Positions 1-9,280 are shown, counted from the stretch's first letter. The stretch: DNA of 64,000 nucleotides from Prevotella sp. (GCA_017443345.1 JAFSNR010000189.1:1-64000); one strand, 5' to 3'. The notes: generated by a model from the letters alone, not told the origin. Made by a program: numbers and translations.

Positions 1-13
1 GGAGACTTGAATT

Positions 14-2179
14 ATGCGTAAACAGTTTAAAGATATTGATATCTATGCAGGCATCAAGGCTCAAGATGGTGCCAAGTGGATTAGCGACAATAAGATTGAG
101 GCTAACTGGAAGACCCCAGAGCACATTGAGGTTCGCCCAGTTTATACGAAGGAAGACCTGGAAGGTATGGAACACCTGGACTTTACAGCTGGTATTCCTC
201 CTTATCTGCGTGGTCCTTACTCTATGATGTACCCCTTCAAGCCTTGGACCATCCGTCAGTATGCCGGATTCTCTACAGCTGAAGAGTCAAACGCTTTCTA
301 TCGCCGTAACCTGGCTTCTGGTCAGAAGGGACTTTCTGTAGCCTTCGACCTGCCTACTCACCGTGGTTACGACCCTGACAACGCTCGTGTTGTGGGCGAT
401 GTTGGTAAGGCTGGTGTAAGTATCTGTAACGAGGAGAATATGAAGGTGCTCTTCTCTGGTATCCCCTTGAACAAGATGTCTGTCTCGATGACGATGAACG
501 GTGCCGTATTGCCTATTCTGGCATTCTACATCGTAGCAGGACTGGAGCAGGGCGCTCAGTTGGAGGAGATGGCAGGAACGATTCAGAACGATATCCTGAA
601 GGAGTTCATGGTTCGTAACACCTATATCTACCCGCCTGCATTCTCGATGAAGATCATTGCTGATATCTTCGAGTACACCTCGCAGAAGATGCCTAAGTTC
701 AATAGCATCTCTATCTCTGGTTACCACATGCAGGAGGCTGGAGCTACTGCCGATATCGAGTTGGCTTACACCCTGGCTGATGGTATGGACTATCTGCGTA
801 CTGGTGTGAACGCTGGTATCGATGTGGATGCCTTTGCACCACGTCTGAGCTTCTTCTGGGCTATCGGTATGAACCACTTCATGGAGATTGCCAAGATGCG
901 TGCAGGTCGACTGTTGTGGGCCAAGATTGTGAAGAGCTTTGGCGCTAAGAATCCTAAGTCGCTGGCTCTGCGTACCCACTCTCAGACCTCTGGTTGGTCG
1001 CTCACAGAGCAGGATCCCTTCAACAACGTAGGTCGTACCTGTATCGAGGCTATGGCTGCTGTACTGGGTCACACCCAGTCGCTCCATACCAACGCCCTCG
1101 ACGAGGCTATCGCTCTGCCTACCGACTTCTCTGCTCGTATCGCTCGTAATACTCAGATCTACATCCAGAACGAGACCAAGGTGTGCAAGCAGATTGACCC
1201 ATGGGCTGGTAGCTACTATGTTGAGACGCTGACCAATGAGCTGGTACACAAGGCTTGGGAGCACATTCAGGAGATTGAGAAGCTGGGCGGTATGGCTAAG
1301 GCTATCGAGACCGGTCTGCCCAAGATGCGTATCGAGGAGGCTGCAGCCCGCACTCAGGCTCGTATCGACTCAGGTGTTCAGACCATCGTAGGTACCAATA
1401 AGTATCGCCTCGAGCACGAGGATCCTATCGATATCCTCGAGGTTGATAACACAGCCGTACGTACTCAGCAGGTAGAGAATCTGAAGGAGCTCCGTGCTCA
1501 TCGCGACGAGGCTGCTTGTCAGGCTGCCTTGAAGGAGATTACCGAGTGCGTTCGTGAGTTCAACGAAGGCAAGAAGAGTAAGAACAACCTGCTCGATCTG
1601 GCTGTTAAGGCAGCAGGCTTGCGTTGTACGCTGGGTGAGATTTCAGATGCCTGCGAGGAGATCGTGGGTCGTTATAAGGCAGTAATCAGAACAATTTCAG
1701 GCGTGTATAGTTCAGAATCAAAGAACGATAGCGACTTCGAGTTGGCTTGCAAGCTGACCGATGAGTTCGCAGAGAAGGAAGGTCGCCGTCCTCGTATCTT
1801 CATCGCCAAGATGGGTCAGGATGGACACGATCGTGGTGCAAAGGTAGTAGCAACGGGTTATGCCGATTGTGGATTCGACGTGGATATGGGACCACTGTTC
1901 CAGACACCAGCCGAGGCTGCTCGCGAGGCTGTAGAGAACGACGTTCATGTTGTCGGTGCCTCTTCACTCGCAGCAGGTCACAAGACACTCATCCCACAGC
2001 TCATTGAGGAGTTGAAGAAACTGGGTCGCGAGGACATCATGGTTATCGCCGGTGGTGTGATTCCTGCTCAGGACTATGACTTCCTCTACAAGTCTGGTGT
2101 CGCTGCCATCTTCGGCCCTGGTACTTCCGTAGCGAAGGCTGCCGTCGAGATGATGAAGATCCTGCTCGAAAAAGAGTAG
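14..2179 (+). CDS. mutB: methylmalonyl-CoA mutase, large (catalytic) subunit
   Basis: Interconverts (R)-methylmalonyl-CoA and succinyl-CoA in the cytoplasm with adenosylcobalamin; in Bacteroidales this is the propionate/succinate branch. The 721 residues match the usual large-subunit length. The N-terminal three quarters is the substrate-binding TIM barrel. The C-terminal cobalamin-binding domain starts near residue 590 and has the DxHxxG motif (Asp603, axial-ligand His605, Gly608), followed by the expected Ser-Leu and Gly-Gly segments ([19 protein letters not shown]). A TGA at 8-10 just upstream may be the stop of the small-subunit gene, but too little is visible to call it. A hairpin terminator follows the stop. 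Confidence 0.97.
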   Translation: MRKQFKDIDIYAGIKAQDGAKWISDNKIEANWKTPEHIEVRPVYTKEDLEGMEHLDFTAGIPPYLRGPYSMMYPFKPWTIRQYAGFSTAEESNAFYRRNLASGQKGLSVAFDLPTHRGYDPDNARVVGDVGKAGVSICNEENMKVLFSGIPLNKMSVSMTMNGAVLPILAFYIVAGLEQGAQLEEMAGTIQNDILKEFMVRNTYIYPPAFSMKIIADIFEYTSQKMPKFNSISISGYHMQEAGATADIELAYTLADGMDYLRTGVNAGIDVDAFAPRLSFFWAIGMNHFMEIAKMRAGRLLWAKIVKSFGAKNPKSLALRTHSQTSGWSLTEQDPFNNVGRTCIEAMAAVLGHTQSLHTNALDEAIALPTDFSARIARNTQIYIQNETKVCKQIDPWAGSYYVETLTNELVHKAWEHIQEIEKLGGMAKAIETGLPKMRIEEAAARTQARIDSGVQTIVGTNKYRLEHEDPIDILEVDNTAVRTQQVENLKELRAHRDEAACQAALKEITECVREFNEGKKSKNNLLDLAVKAAGLRCTLGEISDACEEIVGRYKAVIRTISGVYSSESKNDSDFELACKLTDEFAEKEGRRPRIFIAKMGQDGHDRGAKVVATGYADCGFDVDMGPLFQTPAEAAREAVENDVHVVGASSLAAGHKTLIPQLIEELKKLGREDIMVIAGGVIPAQDYDFLYKSGVAAIFGPGTSVAKAAVEMMKILLEKE

Positions 2180-2192
2180 GAGATCGATATCG

Positions 2193-2228
2193 GAATCCCC
2201 GGCCGTGATTGGCTGGGGATTCTATTAT
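2193..2228 (+). terminator. intrinsic terminator after mutB
   Basis: GAATCCCCGGCC (2193-2204) pairs with GGCTGGGGATTC (2211-2222) with one G-U pair and a 6-base loop, followed by a T-rich stretch. It sits 13 bases after the mutB stop. Confidence 0.8.
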
Positions 2229-2248
2229 ATTAATAAGGTATAAGTGAA

Positions 2249-3304
2249 ATGGAGAATTTGAGAAAGATTGATGTGTTGATCATTGGTGCTGGCCCTGCTG
2301 GCACAGTGTGCGGTAGTCTGCTGAAGCAGGCTGGTGTTGACTGTCTGATAGTCGATCATGCCACGTTCCCACGTGATAAGGTGTGTGGTGGTGGTCTTAC
2401 GGTAAAGGCCTGGCGTCTGCTCGACATGTTGTTGCCAGGTATCAAGTACGACTATCGTCCCATCACCCGCATGCGTTGCCAGTTCGAGAACGACCCCGTC
2501 TGTGAGTTCCAGTCTGAGTATGCTATCCGCATGACTCGTCGTCAGGATTTCGACTACACGCTGTTGCAGTATTATCAGGCTCAAGGAGGCCAGCTGATGA
2601 AAGGCTCTTTTTCTCGTTTTGAACAGCAGGCTGATGGCAGGGTTCTGGTTACCTTGAAGTCTGGCGAGCAGTTCTCATGCCGCTATCTGGTAGCTGCTGA
2701 TGGTGCCAACAGTCTCATCCGTCGTCAGATTCATGGAGAGCCCAAGTTACATGCCCTGTTCCTCGAACAGTACAACGAAGGAGAGACCGACAACGATGTG
2801 TTCGTTCATTTCTCCAGTAACTATAAACCAGGTGTCTTCTATAAGTTCTCCAGCAAAGGTCGCGATATGTACGGCTTTGCCTCTCTGGAGTCTAACGAAG
2901 ACTTCCCCCGTCATAAGGCGAAGTTCTGTGAGACGCTGACTAAGTTTGGTGTGCCTGTGGAGCATATCCGTGGGGCTTATATCCCATTGAACACCGTTCC
3001 GCCTACAGCCGACAATGTCATTCTGATTGGTGATGCAGGCGGATTCGCCAACAAACTTACGGGTGAGGGCCTCTATGATGCCTTCAAGACCGCAGCCAAT
3101 GCCCAGCGTGCCATCGTTGAGGGTAAGCCCTTCCGCGAGACCAACCGCGAGGAATTCATCAAGATGGAGCATCAGGTTCATGTGTTTAAATTCTTCTTCA
3201 GCCCCTTTGGCTGGCGACTCATCCGCTGGGGAATGCGTTATCCCAAAGTCATCAAGTGGCTTTTCGATGCCAAGATGAAACGCGAGACGTTCAGAAAGAG
3301 ATGA
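2249..3304 (+). CDS. geranylgeranyl-reductase-family FAD-dependent oxidoreductase (copy 1)
   Basis: A 351-residue flavoprotein. Residues 8-20 hold the dinucleotide-binding GxGxxG-type motif (IIGAGPAGTVCG). A family motif FPRDKVCGGG lies near residues 43-52, and a second FAD-contact motif (LIGDAGGFANKLTGEG) near residue 255. Relatives reduce prenyl chains or act as uncharacterised flavin oxidoreductases; the substrate cannot be told from sequence. The stop overlaps the next gene's start by four bases (ATGA), so the two are probably translationally coupled. The two proteins are clearly paralogous. Confidence 0.85.
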   Translation: MENLRKIDVLIIGAGPAGTVCGSLLKQAGVDCLIVDHATFPRDKVCGGGLTVKAWRLLDMLLPGIKYDYRPITRMRCQFENDPVCEFQSEYAIRMTRRQDFDYTLLQYYQAQGGQLMKGSFSRFEQQADGRVLVTLKSGEQFSCRYLVAADGANSLIRRQIHGEPKLHALFLEQYNEGETDNDVFVHFSSNYKPGVFYKFSSKGRDMYGFASLESNEDFPRHKAKFCETLTKFGVPVEHIRGAYIPLNTVPPTADNVILIGDAGGFANKLTGEGLYDAFKTAANAQRAIVEGKPFRETNREEFIKMEHQVHVFKFFFSPFGWRLIRWGMRYPKVIKWLFDAKMKRETFRKR

Positions 3305-4311
3305 AGAAGGTTGATGTCCTGATTATCGGAGCCGGTCCTGCCGGCTCTATGTGTGGCTACCTCCTCAAGAAGGCGGGGATAGATTGCATGATTGTTGATC
3401 ATGCCACGTTCCCTCGCGACAAGGTGTGTGGTGGAGGAATGAGTCCGAAGTGTTGGCAATTGCTTGAAGAACTGATTCCTGACTTTAAATACGATTACAA
3501 CAGCATCCGCCATGTGCGCTTTTGGGTCGAGGAGGATCGTTGTTGTGAGTTCGAGACGTCCTTCGAGTTCCGACTCGTCAAGCGCAAGGTTTTTGATATG
3601 CAGCTGTTGGAGCAATACAAATCGTTGGGTGGAGAAGTCCTTAAGGGTTCCTTTCTGCGTTACGATGAGAGCCAAGATGGCTTGACTGTTACGCTGAAAT
3701 CAGGTGAACAGATTGCATGTCGCTATTTAGTGGGGGCTGATGGGTCTACCAGCAGTGTGCGTCATTTCATGACGGGGAATGATGACAATGGGTTTATCAT
3801 TCTTGAGCAATATGTAGAAAAGTCTCCCGACAATGTGCTGGAGGTCGGCTTGTCCAAAAACTATGATGTCAATGGCTATTATTATCGTTTTCCAAATGGC
3901 GAATTTGATGTCATCGGCTATGGCGACCAGAGTTCTACAGTCGAAAAGTGTCGTGAGGTGTTGCGCCAGAAGAACAGCTCTGAGGCAAAGTTCCGAGGCT
4001 GTCATATCTATCTCAAAAACGAATATCCGCTGAACGATCGTGTTATCCTGATTGGAGATGCAGGCGGATTTGCAAACAGGACTACTTGTGAGGGCATCAA
4101 GGCTGCATTTATTACAGCCCGTCATGCTGCAGAGGCGATTACCAGTGGGCGCCCTTTCCGTGAGGTAAATGCACGGCTTTTTAAGAAGATGAAAAAGGAA
4201 GATCTGTTTACGCGGTTTTTCTTCAGTCCATCTACCATCTGGTTCCTTGGCCAGCTGTTCCGTTGGCCCTCGCTGATCAAATGGTGTTTTGAACGTGCCG
4301 TCAGGCATTAA
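3301..4311 (+). CDS. geranylgeranyl-reductase-family FAD-dependent oxidoreductase (copy 2)
   Basis: A 336-residue paralogue of the preceding gene. The start at 3301 is preferred over the longer in-frame extension to 3256. It gives an ATGA overlap with the upstream stop, and the protein then opens with MKKVDVLIIGAGPAGSMCG, matching copy 1. The DHATFPRDKVCGGG segment is identical in both copies. The second FAD motif (LIGDAGGFANRTTCEG) is conserved. This copy has YYYRFPNGE, close to the YxWxFP substrate motif of geranylgeranyl reductases; copy 1 has VFYKFSSKG there and is less canonical. The two may form a heteromer or act on different substrates (inference). Confidence 0.85.
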   Translation: MKKVDVLIIGAGPAGSMCGYLLKKAGIDCMIVDHATFPRDKVCGGGMSPKCWQLLEELIPDFKYDYNSIRHVRFWVEEDRCCEFETSFEFRLVKRKVFDMQLLEQYKSLGGEVLKGSFLRYDESQDGLTVTLKSGEQIACRYLVGADGSTSSVRHFMTGNDDNGFIILEQYVEKSPDNVLEVGLSKNYDVNGYYYRFPNGEFDVIGYGDQSSTVEKCREVLRQKNSSEAKFRGCHIYLKNEYPLNDRVILIGDAGGFANRTTCEGIKAAFITARHAAEAITSGRPFREVNARLFKKMKKEDLFTRFFFSPSTIWFLGQLFRWPSLIKWCFERAVRH

Positions 4312-4318
4312 AAAGAAG

Positions 4319-4350
4319 AAGCTCCCTCATAGCGGGGGAGCTTATTTCTT
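4319..4350. terminator. bidirectional terminator between convergent genes
   Basis: AAGCTCCC (4319-4326) pairs with GGGAGCTT (4336-4343). A T-rich tail follows on the plus strand and a CTTCTTTTT tail on the minus strand, so it can serve both the flavoprotein pair and the converging small gene. Confidence 0.8.
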
Positions 4351-4375
4351 GCAGTCTCTTTTTACGGGGATTCTC

Positions 4376-4621
4376 CTATGACTGGAAAGAGTCTCTCTCG
4401 TCGGGTTTGTAAGCCTTGTTGTCCTCCTTCATGTAGATCTGAAGGTCGCTGAAATAACCCGTCTCCTGAAGCTTTGCCAGGTTCTCCTTGGCCTCCTCTT
4501 CTTTCAGATACTCCTTGGCTGTTGCCAGGTGATTTGTAAACTCGAGTTTCTTCTTCTCTGTATCCAGAACAGAGATCCACTCATCCTTCAATCGGTCTCC
4601 AATTACAAATTTCTTACTCAT
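4376..4621 (-). CDS. small charged hypothetical protein
   Basis: An 81-residue protein that I do not recognise. It is rich in Lys and Glu, has no signal peptide or membrane segment, and is predicted to be mostly helical (for example around KEYLKEEEAKENLAKL). It lies 31 bases downstream of pgk on the same strand and is probably co-transcribed with it. It is chosen over the overlapping 72-residue frame because it starts with a clean MSKKF and has ordinary codon use. Confidence 0.6.
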   Translation of the reverse strand: MSKKFVIGDRLKDEWISVLDTEKKKLEFTNHLATAKEYLKEEEAKENLAKLQETGYFSDLQIYMKEDNKAYKPDERDSFQS

Positions 4622-4652
4622 AATAGTTGCTTTATTAAAGAATGTCAGCTTG

Positions 4653-5924
4653 TTATTCGCCTTTGATGGCAGCTACACCGGGGAGCACCTTACCCTCGAT
4701 GGCCTCGAGCAGAGCGCCACCACCAGTAGAGATGTAAGATACCTTGTCGGCCAGACCGAACTTGTTGACACAAGCTACAGAGTCGCCACCACCGATCAGA
4801 GAGAATGCACCCTCAGCTGTGGCCTCAGCGATAGCCTCGCCAATGGCACGTGAACCAGCGGTGAAAGCGTCGCACTCGAATACGCCGGCAGGACCGTTCC
4901 ACAGAATGGTCTTGGCACCCTTGATGGCGTTGCGGAAATCCTCCTGAGAGGCAGGACCAGCGTCAACACCCTCGAAACCAGCGGGTACATTGTTGGCTGG
5001 GCAGGTGATGATCTCAGCACCCTCCTTAACAGTCATGGTACCGAAGTCGAGACCGTTGGTAGCGTTGCAGTCAGAACCCAGAACGAGTTCTACACCGTTC
5101 TTCTTAGCCAGCTCCTCAACACCCAGGGCAACGTCCAGTTTGTCGAGCTCAACGATAGAGTTACCAATCTCACCGTTGTGAGCCTTAGCGAAAGTATAGG
5201 TCATACCACCGCAGAGGATGAGCTTGTCAACCTTACCGAGCAGGTTCTCGATGATACCGATCTTAGAAGAAACCTTCGAACCACCCATGATGGCTACGAA
5301 CGGACGCTTGATGTTAGAAAGTACGTTGTCAACAGCCTGTACCTCCTTCTCCATCAGCAGACCCAGCATCTTGTTGTCAGCATCGAAGTAGTCAGCGATG
5401 ACAGCAGTAGAAGCGTGCTTGCGGTGAGCGGTACCGAAGGCGTCCATCACGTAGCAGTCAGCGTAAGAAGCGAGTGTCTTGGCAAACTCCTTCTGAGAAG
5501 CCTTCATGGCCTTCTTTGCCTCGTCGTACTCGGGAGTACCCTTCTCAACACCTACGGGCTTACCCTCTTCCTCGGGATAGTAGCGCAGGTTCTCGAGCAG
5601 CAGCGCCTCACCCATCTTCAGAGCCTTGGCAGCGTCGGCAGCCTTGGCGCAGTCGGGAGCGAAAGCCACGGGAACACCGAGTGCCTTCTCAACAGCCTCG
5701 CGGATCTGACCCAGAGAGAGCTTGGGGTTTACCTTACCTTTGGGCTTACCCATGTGCGACATGATGATAGTAGCGCCACCATCAGCCAGAATCTTCTTCA
5801 GCGTGGGCAGGGCACCACGGATACGGGTGTCGTCAGTGATCTTACCATTCTCGTCGAGGGGTACGTTGAAGTCTACACGTACGATTGCCTTCTTACCGGC
5901 AAAGTTGAATTCGTTGATAGTCAT
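4653..5924 (-). CDS. pgk: phosphoglycerate kinase
   Basis: Transfers phosphate between 1,3-bisphosphoglycerate and ADP in glycolysis (cytoplasm). The 423 residues are slightly longer than typical bacterial PGK, as usual in Bacteroidales. The N-terminal RVDFNVP substrate-binding motif, the [10 protein letters not shown] segment, the [10 protein letters not shown] segment and the C-terminal nucleotide-binding GGGDSVACV are all present. A TACCTTTG -7 box lies about 50 bases upstream. The small gene at 4376-4621 follows. Confidence 0.98.
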   Translation of the reverse strand: MTINEFNFAGKKAIVRVDFNVPLDENGKITDDTRIRGALPTLKKILADGGATIIMSHMGKPKGKVNPKLSLGQIREAVEKALGVPVAFAPDCAKAADAAKALKMGEALLLENLRYYPEEEGKPVGVEKGTPEYDEAKKAMKASQKEFAKTLASYADCYVMDAFGTAHRKHASTAVIADYFDADNKMLGLLMEKEVQAVDNVLSNIKRPFVAIMGGSKVSSKIGIIENLLGKVDKLILCGGMTYTFAKAHNGEIGNSIVELDKLDVALGVEELAKKNGVELVLGSDCNATNGLDFGTMTVKEGAEIITCPANNVPAGFEGVDAGPASQEDFRNAIKGAKTILWNGPAGVFECDAFTAGSRAIGEAIAEATAEGAFSLIGGGDSVACVNKFGLADKVSYISTGGGALLEAIEGKVLPGVAAIKGE

Positions 5925-5971
5925 AATCTTAATATTATTAATAATGTGAAAAACATCTTTTTAATAGAATG

Positions 5972-5979
5972 CAAAGGTA
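5972..5979 (-). promoter_or_regulatory. -7 box of pgk promoter
   Basis: TACCTTTG on the minus strand matches the Bacteroidota sigma-ABfr -7 consensus TAnnTTTG. No clear -33 TTTG is seen at the usual spacing. Confidence 0.65.
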
Positions 5980-6064
5980 CAAATAAATTATGAAACACCA
6001 TCGCATCAAGGCTCAGAGATTTTACTTTTTTTGCTTTTTTAATAGTTGAATCATTTTTTTTTCG

Positions 6065-6072
6065 TACCTTTG
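6065..6072 (+). promoter_or_regulatory. -7 box of GH10 xylanase promoter
   Basis: TACCTTTG lies 33 bases before the chosen start at 6106 and is preceded by a T-rich tract. It is divergent from the pgk promoter. The match means the ORF upstream of 6106 is 5' leader rather than coding. Confidence 0.65.
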
Positions 6073-6105
6073 CACCCACAACTAATTTTTTTATCAATAT
6101 TCAAT

Positions 6106-7983
6106 ATGAAAAAGTTATTATTACTTCTGTTTGCTGCCGGTCTATTAACCCCGGCATCTGCCCAGGAAAAATTCGAGCAGGGCAAACCAGGCGACGATGC
6201 CTACCGTTATCTGGACGACTACAAGCCCTTGAAAGAGTACATCGACTACGCCAAGTATCCCAATTTCAAGCTTGGTGTCGGAACCACCGTTCCCGACTAT
6301 CTCAAGAAGTCAACAGTCTACAACTTGACCAACCAGAACTTCACCGAGACCGTTGCCGGCAATGCCATGAAGATGGGAAGTATCGTGGATGGCAATGGTA
6401 ACATGAATTTCACGACCGTGAAGGACTATGTGAAAGAAGCCACCGAGGCTGGTCTCAATATCTATGGCCACACCCTCGCCTGGCACTCCCAGCAGCCGGT
6501 AGCCTGGCTGACAAGTCTGATTGCCGACAAGCCCGATCCCACCTCGGAAGAGACATATACTGAGGTCGCCAGCAAGGATTTCCGCACGAACAAAAGCGTC
6601 GGCTGGAAATCAGAAGAGTCGACCTACGGATACACCATCACCTTCGACGGTACCGATGGCATGAAGATTCACACCACGAAGAAGTGCGACAACTTCTGGG
6701 ATGTACAGTTCCAGGCCATGACCGACATCATGCTCCAGGCAGGCAAGAGCTACAAGATGATCATCACGATACGTGGAACCGAGGCCGGTACGATGCACAG
6801 CAAGTTGGGCGACTTCTCTACAGCTTATAGCGATGAGACGTGTCCTAACTTCCCTTTCACAGCTGAGTGGCAGGATGTGGAAGTCAATTACAAACCCGTG
6901 TTGGACAATAACTTCCTCCTTCTGCAGTGTGGTGATTTCGTAGGCGACATCTACATCAAGAGCATCAAGTTCGAGGGCTATAAAGGCAAGACTATCCCTC
7001 TGACCCTGCAGGAGCGCCACGATGTCCTCGTCGATGCGATGGACCAGTGGATCAAGGGCATGATGGAAGCCTGCGACGGTAAGGTCAAAGCGTGGGATCT
7101 CGTCAATGAGGCCATCTCCGGTGGTGGTGATGATGGTGAAGGCAATTATGCCCTGCAACATTCACAGACCTATAACCCCAGCGGCACATGGGATGTCGGT
7201 GGCAACAATTTCTACTGGCAGGATCATCTGGGCGACCTCGACTATGTGCGTCAGGCCTGTCGCCTGGCCCGTAAATATGGCCCGAAGGATATCAAACTCT
7301 TCATCAACGACTACAATCTTGAGGGAACATGGGATATAAAGACGAAGGATGGTGTTGATGCAAGTAAGAAAGTCTGGTCTATGGTCAACTGGATTAAGAA
7401 ATGGGAGGCCGACGGTGTGACTAAGATCGACGGTATCGGCACGCAGATGCACATCTCATATTTCGAAAACAGTAACTCGCTCAACGGTCTGAAGAAAGCT
7501 ATCACCGGTATGTTCACTGTGATGGCGAATTCAGGAAAACTGGTTCGTGTCAGCGAGATGGATATGGGTTATACGGATGCAAACGGTAATAAGGTTACCA
7601 CAGGCAAGATGACAGAGGAGCAGCATAAGAAGATGGCCGATTTCTACGAGTGGATCATCAAGGAGTTCTTCCGCATCGTACCAGCCGCCCAGCAGTGGGG
7701 CATCTGTCAGTGGTGTCCCACCGATTCTCCGGAAATGAGCGGATGGCGTGCCAACGAGCCTGTTGGCATCTGGGATCTCGATTTCTACCGTAAGCATGCC
7801 TATGCCGGCTTTGTTCGCGGACTCGGAGGTTCTGCCAGCGGTATTGGGAAGATCGAGCTCAGCAAGACCCTCGACACTTCTAAGGGCATTTACAACCTGA
7901 ATGGAATGCGCATGTCAGCAACCAAGCTCGACGATCTCCCCTCAGGTATCTATATCATCAACGGCAAGAAAGTAGCCAAGTAG
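6106..7983 (+). CDS. GH10 endo-beta-1,4-xylanase with inserted carbohydrate-binding module
   Basis: A secreted enzyme that cleaves xylan backbones. The start at 6106 gives a signal peptide (MKKLLLLLFAAGLLTPASAQ); the longer frame to 6046 runs through the promoter. GH10 begins around residue 40 and includes the TLAWHSQ substrate motif. It is interrupted at about residues 145-285 by a beta-rich segment resembling CBM4/9/22 modules, then resumes at about residue 300. The acid/base is Glu335 (DLVNEA) and the nucleophile Glu484 (RVSEMDM). A C-terminal tail (GIYNLNGMRM...LPSGIYIINGKKV) resembles short type IX secretion-like tails in Prevotella xylanases. Similar split GH10 enzymes are known in rumen Prevotella. 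No transporter or SusCD genes are adjacent. Confidence 0.93.
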   Translation: MKKLLLLLFAAGLLTPASAQEKFEQGKPGDDAYRYLDDYKPLKEYIDYAKYPNFKLGVGTTVPDYLKKSTVYNLTNQNFTETVAGNAMKMGSIVDGNGNMNFTTVKDYVKEATEAGLNIYGHTLAWHSQQPVAWLTSLIADKPDPTSEETYTEVASKDFRTNKSVGWKSEESTYGYTITFDGTDGMKIHTTKKCDNFWDVQFQAMTDIMLQAGKSYKMIITIRGTEAGTMHSKLGDFSTAYSDETCPNFPFTAEWQDVEVNYKPVLDNNFLLLQCGDFVGDIYIKSIKFEGYKGKTIPLTLQERHDVLVDAMDQWIKGMMEACDGKVKAWDLVNEAISGGGDDGEGNYALQHSQTYNPSGTWDVGGNNFYWQDHLGDLDYVRQACRLARKYGPKDIKLFINDYNLEGTWDIKTKDGVDASKKVWSMVNWIKKWEADGVTKIDGIGTQMHISYFENSNSLNGLKKAITGMFTVMANSGKLVRVSEMDMGYTDANGNKVTTGKMTEEQHKKMADFYEWIIKEFFRIVPAAQQWGICQWCPTDSPEMSGWRANEPVGIWDLDFYRKHAYAGFVRGLGGSASGIGKIELSKTLDTSKGIYNLNGMRMSATKLDDLPSGIYIINGKKVAK

Positions 7984-7985
7984 AC

Positions 7986-8024
7986 AAAGAGAGAGGCATC
8001 CTATCGGGTGCCTCTCTCTCTTTG
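7986..8024. terminator. terminator between GH10 and smalltalk gene
   Basis: An AAAGAGAGAGGCA arm pairs with TGCCTCTCTCTCTTT around a 10-base loop. It sits directly after the xylanase stop and two bases from the converging smalltalk stop, so it probably serves both. Confidence 0.75.
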
Positions 8025-8025
8025 A

Positions 8026-8127
8026 TTACACTCCCATGCACGACGTCGTGCCAAGGGCGGTCAGCACTGCTGAGATAATCGAAGCCAGTATCTGCAGCGA
8101 CCACTTAAGCGTTTCCTTCTTCGTCAT
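8026..8127 (-). CDS. smalltalk protein (33 residues)
   Basis: MTKKETLKWSLQ... then a hydrophobic helix and ...LGTTSCMGV. This short N-terminally basic, single-helix protein matches the Bacteroidales 'smalltalk' family. It lies downstream of an HU-like gene on the same strand. A paralogue with the same layout is at 46969-47064. The gene has a perfect Shine-Dalgarno sequence, unlike almost all others here. Function is unknown; membrane association is inferred from the hydrophobic helix. Confidence 0.85.
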   Translation of the reverse strand: MTKKETLKWSLQILASIISAVLTALGTTSCMGV

Positions 8128-8130
8128 AGT

Positions 8131-8140
8131 TCACCTCCTT
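8131..8140 (-). promoter_or_regulatory. strong Shine-Dalgarno of smalltalk gene
   Basis: AAGGAGGTGA on the minus strand, with the AGGAGG core 6 bases before the ATG. It is unusual because Bacteroidota genes seldom use such sites. It supports the 33-residue ORF being translated. Confidence 0.8.
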
Positions 8141-8152
8141 TTCTAAATTCAG

Positions 8153-8184
8153 AATTCTTCAATTTTTCAATTCTTCAATTCTTC
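8153..8184. repeat. 8-bp tandem repeat, 4 units
   Basis: AATTCTTC, AATTTTTC, AATTCTTC, AATTCTTC lie between the HU-like stop and the smalltalk leader. Confidence 0.85.
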
Positions 8185-8186
8185 TT

Positions 8187-9080
8187 TTAGTTCCCAAGAT
8201 CAAACCCGCCGCTTTCGCCACTCTTGGTGAACGTCTTAGACGCTACCTCAGAGGTCTCTCCGTCGAGGATGGCGATCGCCTTGATGGTCGTGGTGGCGCT
8301 CAGCGTGATCTCCTCGCTATAGAGGGTGCTCTCTGCTGAGGGATCGCTTCCGTCAGTGGTGTAACGAACCTCTGCGCCCTGAGGACCCTGGATGGTCACC
8401 TGAGTGGTGTCAGTGAACGGGCTCGTACCTGAGATCTCTGGTGCAGTTACGCTCTCAGACTGCTGCTCACTGCCACCGCCCTGCTCAGAGCCGGAGTTCT
8501 GGCTACCACTGTTCTCAGAACCTGAGTTCTGTGAGCCCGAGTTAGAGCTTGAACCTGAGTTCGAGCTGTTGGAACCACCGCCGTTGGATCCACCACCGCC
8601 CAGTGCAGCAGCCTTAGCAGCAGCAATCTCTGCAGCGGCCTTGTCAGTCCAAGCGAGCTTAGCCACCTTGTTCAGCTCGTCGCGAGTGTACTCGCCAGTT
8701 GCCTGTGCCAGGAGCTTCAGACTCTGCACGGCAGCGCCAGTCTTGTCAGTCTTCGAGATAGAGCCGATGCTGGCAGAGATGGTCTTGTCGGTGTCGGGGT
8801 CATACAGCTTCACACAGCCGTTACCAATCACGCTCACCTTGAAGATGGCCAGATCGTCGACCTTCACCGTGTTACCCATCAGGGTCTGCTCGCGGGTACA
8901 CTTCACGAAGTCTCGCAGGATACCCTCAATGGTTCCCTCAGAGAACGGGGTGTTGTGTTCAGCCATGTGCTTGGCCATGTCGTGGATGTTCAGCGTCTGC
9001 TTGTAGCTCACGCGAGGGTAGTACTTGCCGTATGCGGCAGATCCCTCAAGGTTGTTCTTTGAAAGATAAAGTTCAATCAT
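8187..9080 (-). CDS. HU-like DNA-binding protein fused to chitobiase-type C-terminal domain
   Basis: A 297-residue protein. The start at 9080 gives MIELYLSKN, the usual opening of Bacteroidales HU-related proteins; the extra 15 codons upstream are unlikely. Residues 1-125 are HU/IHF-like and contain the basic, beta-arm region. Residues about 145-205 are a Gly/Ser/Asn/Gln low-complexity linker. Residues about 210-285 match the chitobiase/beta-hexosaminidase C-terminal fold (RYTTDGSDP, then a TTTIKAIA strand). The last 11 residues, SGESGGFDLGN, are identical to the end of the HU-like protein at 47097-47609. The role is unknown. The acidic tail and extracellular-type domain are odd for a nucleoid protein. 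Confidence 0.85.
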   Translation of the reverse strand: MIELYLSKNNLEGSAAYGKYYPRVSYKQTLNIHDMAKHMAEHNTPFSEGTIEGILRDFVKCTREQTLMGNTVKVDDLAIFKVSVIGNGCVKLYDPDTDKTISASIGSISKTDKTGAAVQSLKLLAQATGEYTRDELNKVAKLAWTDKAAAEIAAAKAAALGGGGSNGGGSNSSNSGSSSNSGSQNSGSENSGSQNSGSEQGGGSEQQSESVTAPEISGTSPFTDTTQVTIQGPQGAEVRYTTDGSDPSAESTLYSEEITLSATTTIKAIAILDGETSEVASKTFTKSGESGGFDLGN

Positions 9081-9196
9081 TTTGTCTAATTTTGTTTTTG
9101 TGTTGTTAAATACTTTGGCAAACATTGTGGGTCGCCTTCCACATCGCCGGAGTTAACTTTTTTGGCGCCTATTCCCGTTTATCTCCTTTGATACTG

Positions 9197-9204
9197 CAAA
9201 GATA
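9197..9204 (-). promoter_or_regulatory. -7 box of HU-like/smalltalk promoter
   Basis: TATCTTTG on the minus strand, about 117 bases upstream of the HU-like start. It is divergent from the DUF4248 promoter. Confidence 0.6.
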
Positions 9205-9226
9205 CCACTTTTTAAATGGGCATTAT

Positions 9227-9263
9227 GACTTATAAGGACTTATTCTGCCTTTTGTAGACTTAT
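9227..9263. promoter_or_regulatory. three GACTTAT direct repeats between divergent promoters
   Basis: GACTTAT occurs at 9227, 9237 and 9257, that is at 10- and 20-base spacing, on one face of the helix. They lie between the two divergent -7 boxes. This could be an operator shared by the HU-like and DUF4248 genes (inference). Confidence 0.45.
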
Positions 9264-9280
9264 TTCTCAAATATTTTTCG

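Noticed and set aside
1-13. 3' end of a methylmalonyl-CoA mutase small-subunit gene
   Set aside because: Only ten bases would be visible; a TGA at 8-10 is compatible but not enough evidence.
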